Source of the DNA: an uncultured Clostridia bacterium
GTDB taxonomy: Bacteria; Bacillota; Clostridia; TANB77; CAG-508
Direction of reading: 5' to 3'
Assembly (NCBI GenBank): GCA_944389395.1
Contig: CALXME010000016.1
Coordinates: forward strand, 1-34,168
Length of the DNA: 34,168 nt
Of this stretch, positions 32,702-34,168 are shown in pieces (position 1 is the first letter of the stretch; each line of letters opens with the position of its first letter). The translations under genes and the position numbers were made by a program. The notes under the pieces are model-generated. The model did no database searches. It was not told where the DNA came from and worked only from the letters and a program-made list of their open reading frames with translations.

Positions 32702-34090
32702 ATGCCAAATATTGATATCTTAAAGAAATATAAAAACATCCATATGATAGGAATTGGTGGTGTAAGTATGAGCGGAATTGCTGCCATCCTTCACAATTGG
32801 GGATTTACCATAACTGGTTCTGATACTTGTTGTTCTGAATCTGTACAAAGTTTATTAGAAAAAGGAATTAAAGTTTCGATTGGTCATGATTTATCTGATA
32901 TCGGAGCATCTGATGTTGTAGTATATTCTGCTGCTATTAAACAAGATGATCCTGAAATGTTAGAAGCAAAAAGATTACATATCCCAACTATAGAAAGAGC
33001 AGATTTTTTAGGAGAATTAACAAGATGTTATCAAGATACAATTTGTATTTCTGGTACACATGGAAAAACAACAACTACTTCTATGGTTTCTCTTTGTTTT
33101 TTAGAAGCTTTAGAAGATCCTAGTATTCAAGTAGGTGCTTTTTTAAAGCAGTTAGGTGGAAATTATAAAGTAGGAAATAGTGAGCATTTTATTATAGAAG
33201 CTTGTGAATATGTAGAAAGCTTTTTAAAATTTAGTCCAAAAACAGAAATTATTTTAAATATTGATAATGATCATTTAGATTATTTTAAAACTTTTGAAAA
33301 TATTAAAAAAGCTTTTATTAAATATGTTAAATTATTGCCATCTAATGGATTACTTGTAGTAAATGGAGATGACTCTAATTGTTTAGAAGTTTCATCTTAT
33401 ACAGATGCAAAAGTAATTACTTATGGTATTACAAATAAACATACAAACTTTTTTGCTGTTAATATTGTTTTCGATAAAGATGGATTTGCAGAATTTGATG
33501 TTGAACATAATGATAGTTTTTATGAAAGAATAAAATTATCTGTTCCTGGTATGCACAATGTTTTAAATGCATTAGCATGTATTGCTGTTTGTGATGCTTA
33601 TGGAATTGGAAAAGAAGCCATCAAATCTGCTTTATTTAAATTTACTGGTGCACATCGTAGGTTTGAATTTAAAGGTAAAATAAATGGAAAAGTTAGTGTG
33701 TATGATGATTATGGACATCATCCAACTGAAATTGTAGCTACTGCAAAATCTTTGATGAATAAAAAATATCATAAATCTTGGGTTGTTTTTCAACCTCATA
33801 CTTATAGCAGAACTAAGAGTTTACTAGATGATTTTGCAAAAGCTTTACTGAATTTTGACCATATTATTGTTTTAGATATATATGCTGCTAGAGAAAAAAA
33901 TACTTATGGTATTTCTTCTAAAGATTTAGTTAATAAAATTATATCTTTAGGGAAAAATGCTTCTTATATTCCTGATTTTGATGAATGTGTTTCTTATATA
34001 AAAGAACATGTAGAAGATGATGATATTGTTATGACTTTAGGTGCTGGAACTGTTACAGAAATTCGGTTCTATGCTAATAGAATAATTTAG
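32702..34090 (+). CDS. murC: UDP-N-acetylmuramate--L-alanine ligase MurC
   Basis: MurC adds L-Ala to UDP-MurNAc, the first peptide step of peptidoglycan synthesis. It has the N-terminal UDP-binding motif HMIGIGGVSMSGIAAIL, the ATP loop CISGTHGKTTTTSM, the middle-domain text NIDNDHLDYF and the C-terminal Mur ligase domain with YDDYGHHPTEI and VFQPHTYSRTKSL. The start is ATG at 32702, 9 nt after AAAGGAG; a GTG at 32693 overlaps that site. Near the end an in-frame CGG (34064-34066) interrupts the conserved tail: zero frame reads TEI-RFYANRII and stops at 34090, whereas skipping the C reads TEI-GSMLIE and stops at 34085, matching the usual GAGxVxxIGxxL ending. A repeat array follows within 20 bp. 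Confidence 0.95.
   Translation: MPNIDILKKYKNIHMIGIGGVSMSGIAAILHNWGFTITGSDTCCSESVQSLLEKGIKVSIGHDLSDIGASDVVVYSAAIKQDDPEMLEAKRLHIPTIERADFLGELTRCYQDTICISGTHGKTTTTSMVSLCFLEALEDPSIQVGAFLKQLGGNYKVGNSEHFIIEACEYVESFLKFSPKTEIILNIDNDHLDYFKTFENIKKAFIKYVKLLPSNGLLVVNGDDSNCLEVSSYTDAKVITYGITNKHTNFFAVNIVFDKDGFAEFDVEHNDSFYERIKLSVPGMHNVLNALACIAVCDAYGIGKEAIKSALFKFTGAHRRFEFKGKINGKVSVYDDYGHHPTEIVATAKSLMNKKYHKSWVVFQPHTYSRTKSLLDDFAKALLNFDHIIVLDIYAAREKNTYGISSKDLVNKIISLGKNASYIPDFDECVSYIKEHVEDDDIVMTLGAGTVTEIRFYANRII
34064..34067 (+). other. Putative +1 frameshift site CGGT (murC)
   Basis: Zero frame GAA-ATT-CGG-TTC; skipping the C reads ATT-GGT-TCT and gives the expected Gly of the MurC tail. It is the only in-frame CGG on the plus strand and shows the same pattern as the three minus-strand sites. 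Confidence 0.6.
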
Positions 34091-34092
34091 AA

Positions 34093-34168
34093 TTGGTTTC
34101 CCGGATGGGGTTGGCATTGGTTCGGGGTTGGCATTGGTTCGGGGTTGGCATTGGTTCCAGGTATGGAT
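34093..34168 (+). repeat. Tandem array of the palindromic repeat unit, cut by the window end
   Basis: Three exact 17-bp tandem copies of GGGGTTGGCATTGGTTC (34107-34123, 34124-34140, 34141-34157). The last runs into TTGGCATTGGTTCCAGGTATGGAT (34145-34168), i.e. 24 of the 29 bases of the repeat found after pyk and the Ca-ATPase. A degenerate copy (ATTGGTTTCCCGGATGG) precedes them. The array begins within a few bases of the murC stop and is far richer in G than its surroundings. Confidence 0.85.

Noticed and set aside
34107..34168. CRISPR-like array
   Set aside because: The 17-bp units are contiguous, without spacers, and no cas genes are visible; it is a tandem repeat of the dispersed palindrome.

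Overview
The window comes from a low-GC (by eye about 30%), endospore-forming, anaerobic member of the Clostridia. Spore genes (cotJABC, spoIIP, spoVG behind a near-consensus SigH promoter), a flavodiiron protein paired with a rubredoxin, and a Firmicutes-type housekeeping set support this. I cannot name a genus. Almost everything reads on the minus strand. Only murC and one 84-aa hypothetical are on the plus strand.

Layout from the left: a cotJA-cotJB-cotJC spore-coat operon whose cotJC is truncated; pyk; a pgi/acyl-ACP thioesterase pair; spoIIP; trhA; a putative metallopeptidase in two overlapping ORFs; a membrane-tethered ECF sigma factor fused to an extracellular domain, with a DUF4362 partner; flavodiiron protein and rubredoxin; a two-component system next to an FtsX-type ABC exporter, with matching 11-bp-period direct repeats upstream of both; a DUF4116 protein; an Rpn-family nuclease with a tetrapeptide repeat tail; a LiaF-like/DUF4097 envelope-stress pair preceded by tiny ORFs; a Ca2+-type P-ATPase; tRNA-Glu(CUC); a pth-rng-rimO-trpS-obg operon; spoVG; and murC.

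The most striking observation is a recurring +1 frame break at CGG. In four genes (the metallopeptidase, the histidine kinase, obg and murC) the reading frame breaks exactly at an in-frame CGG. Skipping the C, so that CGGN is read as GGN = Gly, restores the family-consistent frame. In my by-eye scan of every CGG/CCG in the window these four are the only in-frame CGG codons, and they lie on both strands. obg and murC are normally essential. This fits an unassigned CGG codon bypassed by +1 frameshifting, or a CGGN quadruplet decoded as glycine. Sequencing error is the main alternative.

A second theme is repeats. A 29-bp imperfect palindrome (TTGGCATT, then a conserved GGTTCCAGGTTTG middle, then AATGCCAA) occurs directly 3' of pyk, of the Ca-ATPase and of murC. 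It forms terminator hairpins at the first two and is amplified as 17-bp tandem repeats at the third. Two unrelated MITE-like inverted-repeat elements (39-bp and 24-bp perfect arms) sit in other gaps. Many SigA-type promoters with 17-bp spacers and rho-independent terminators can be read directly and define the transcription units.
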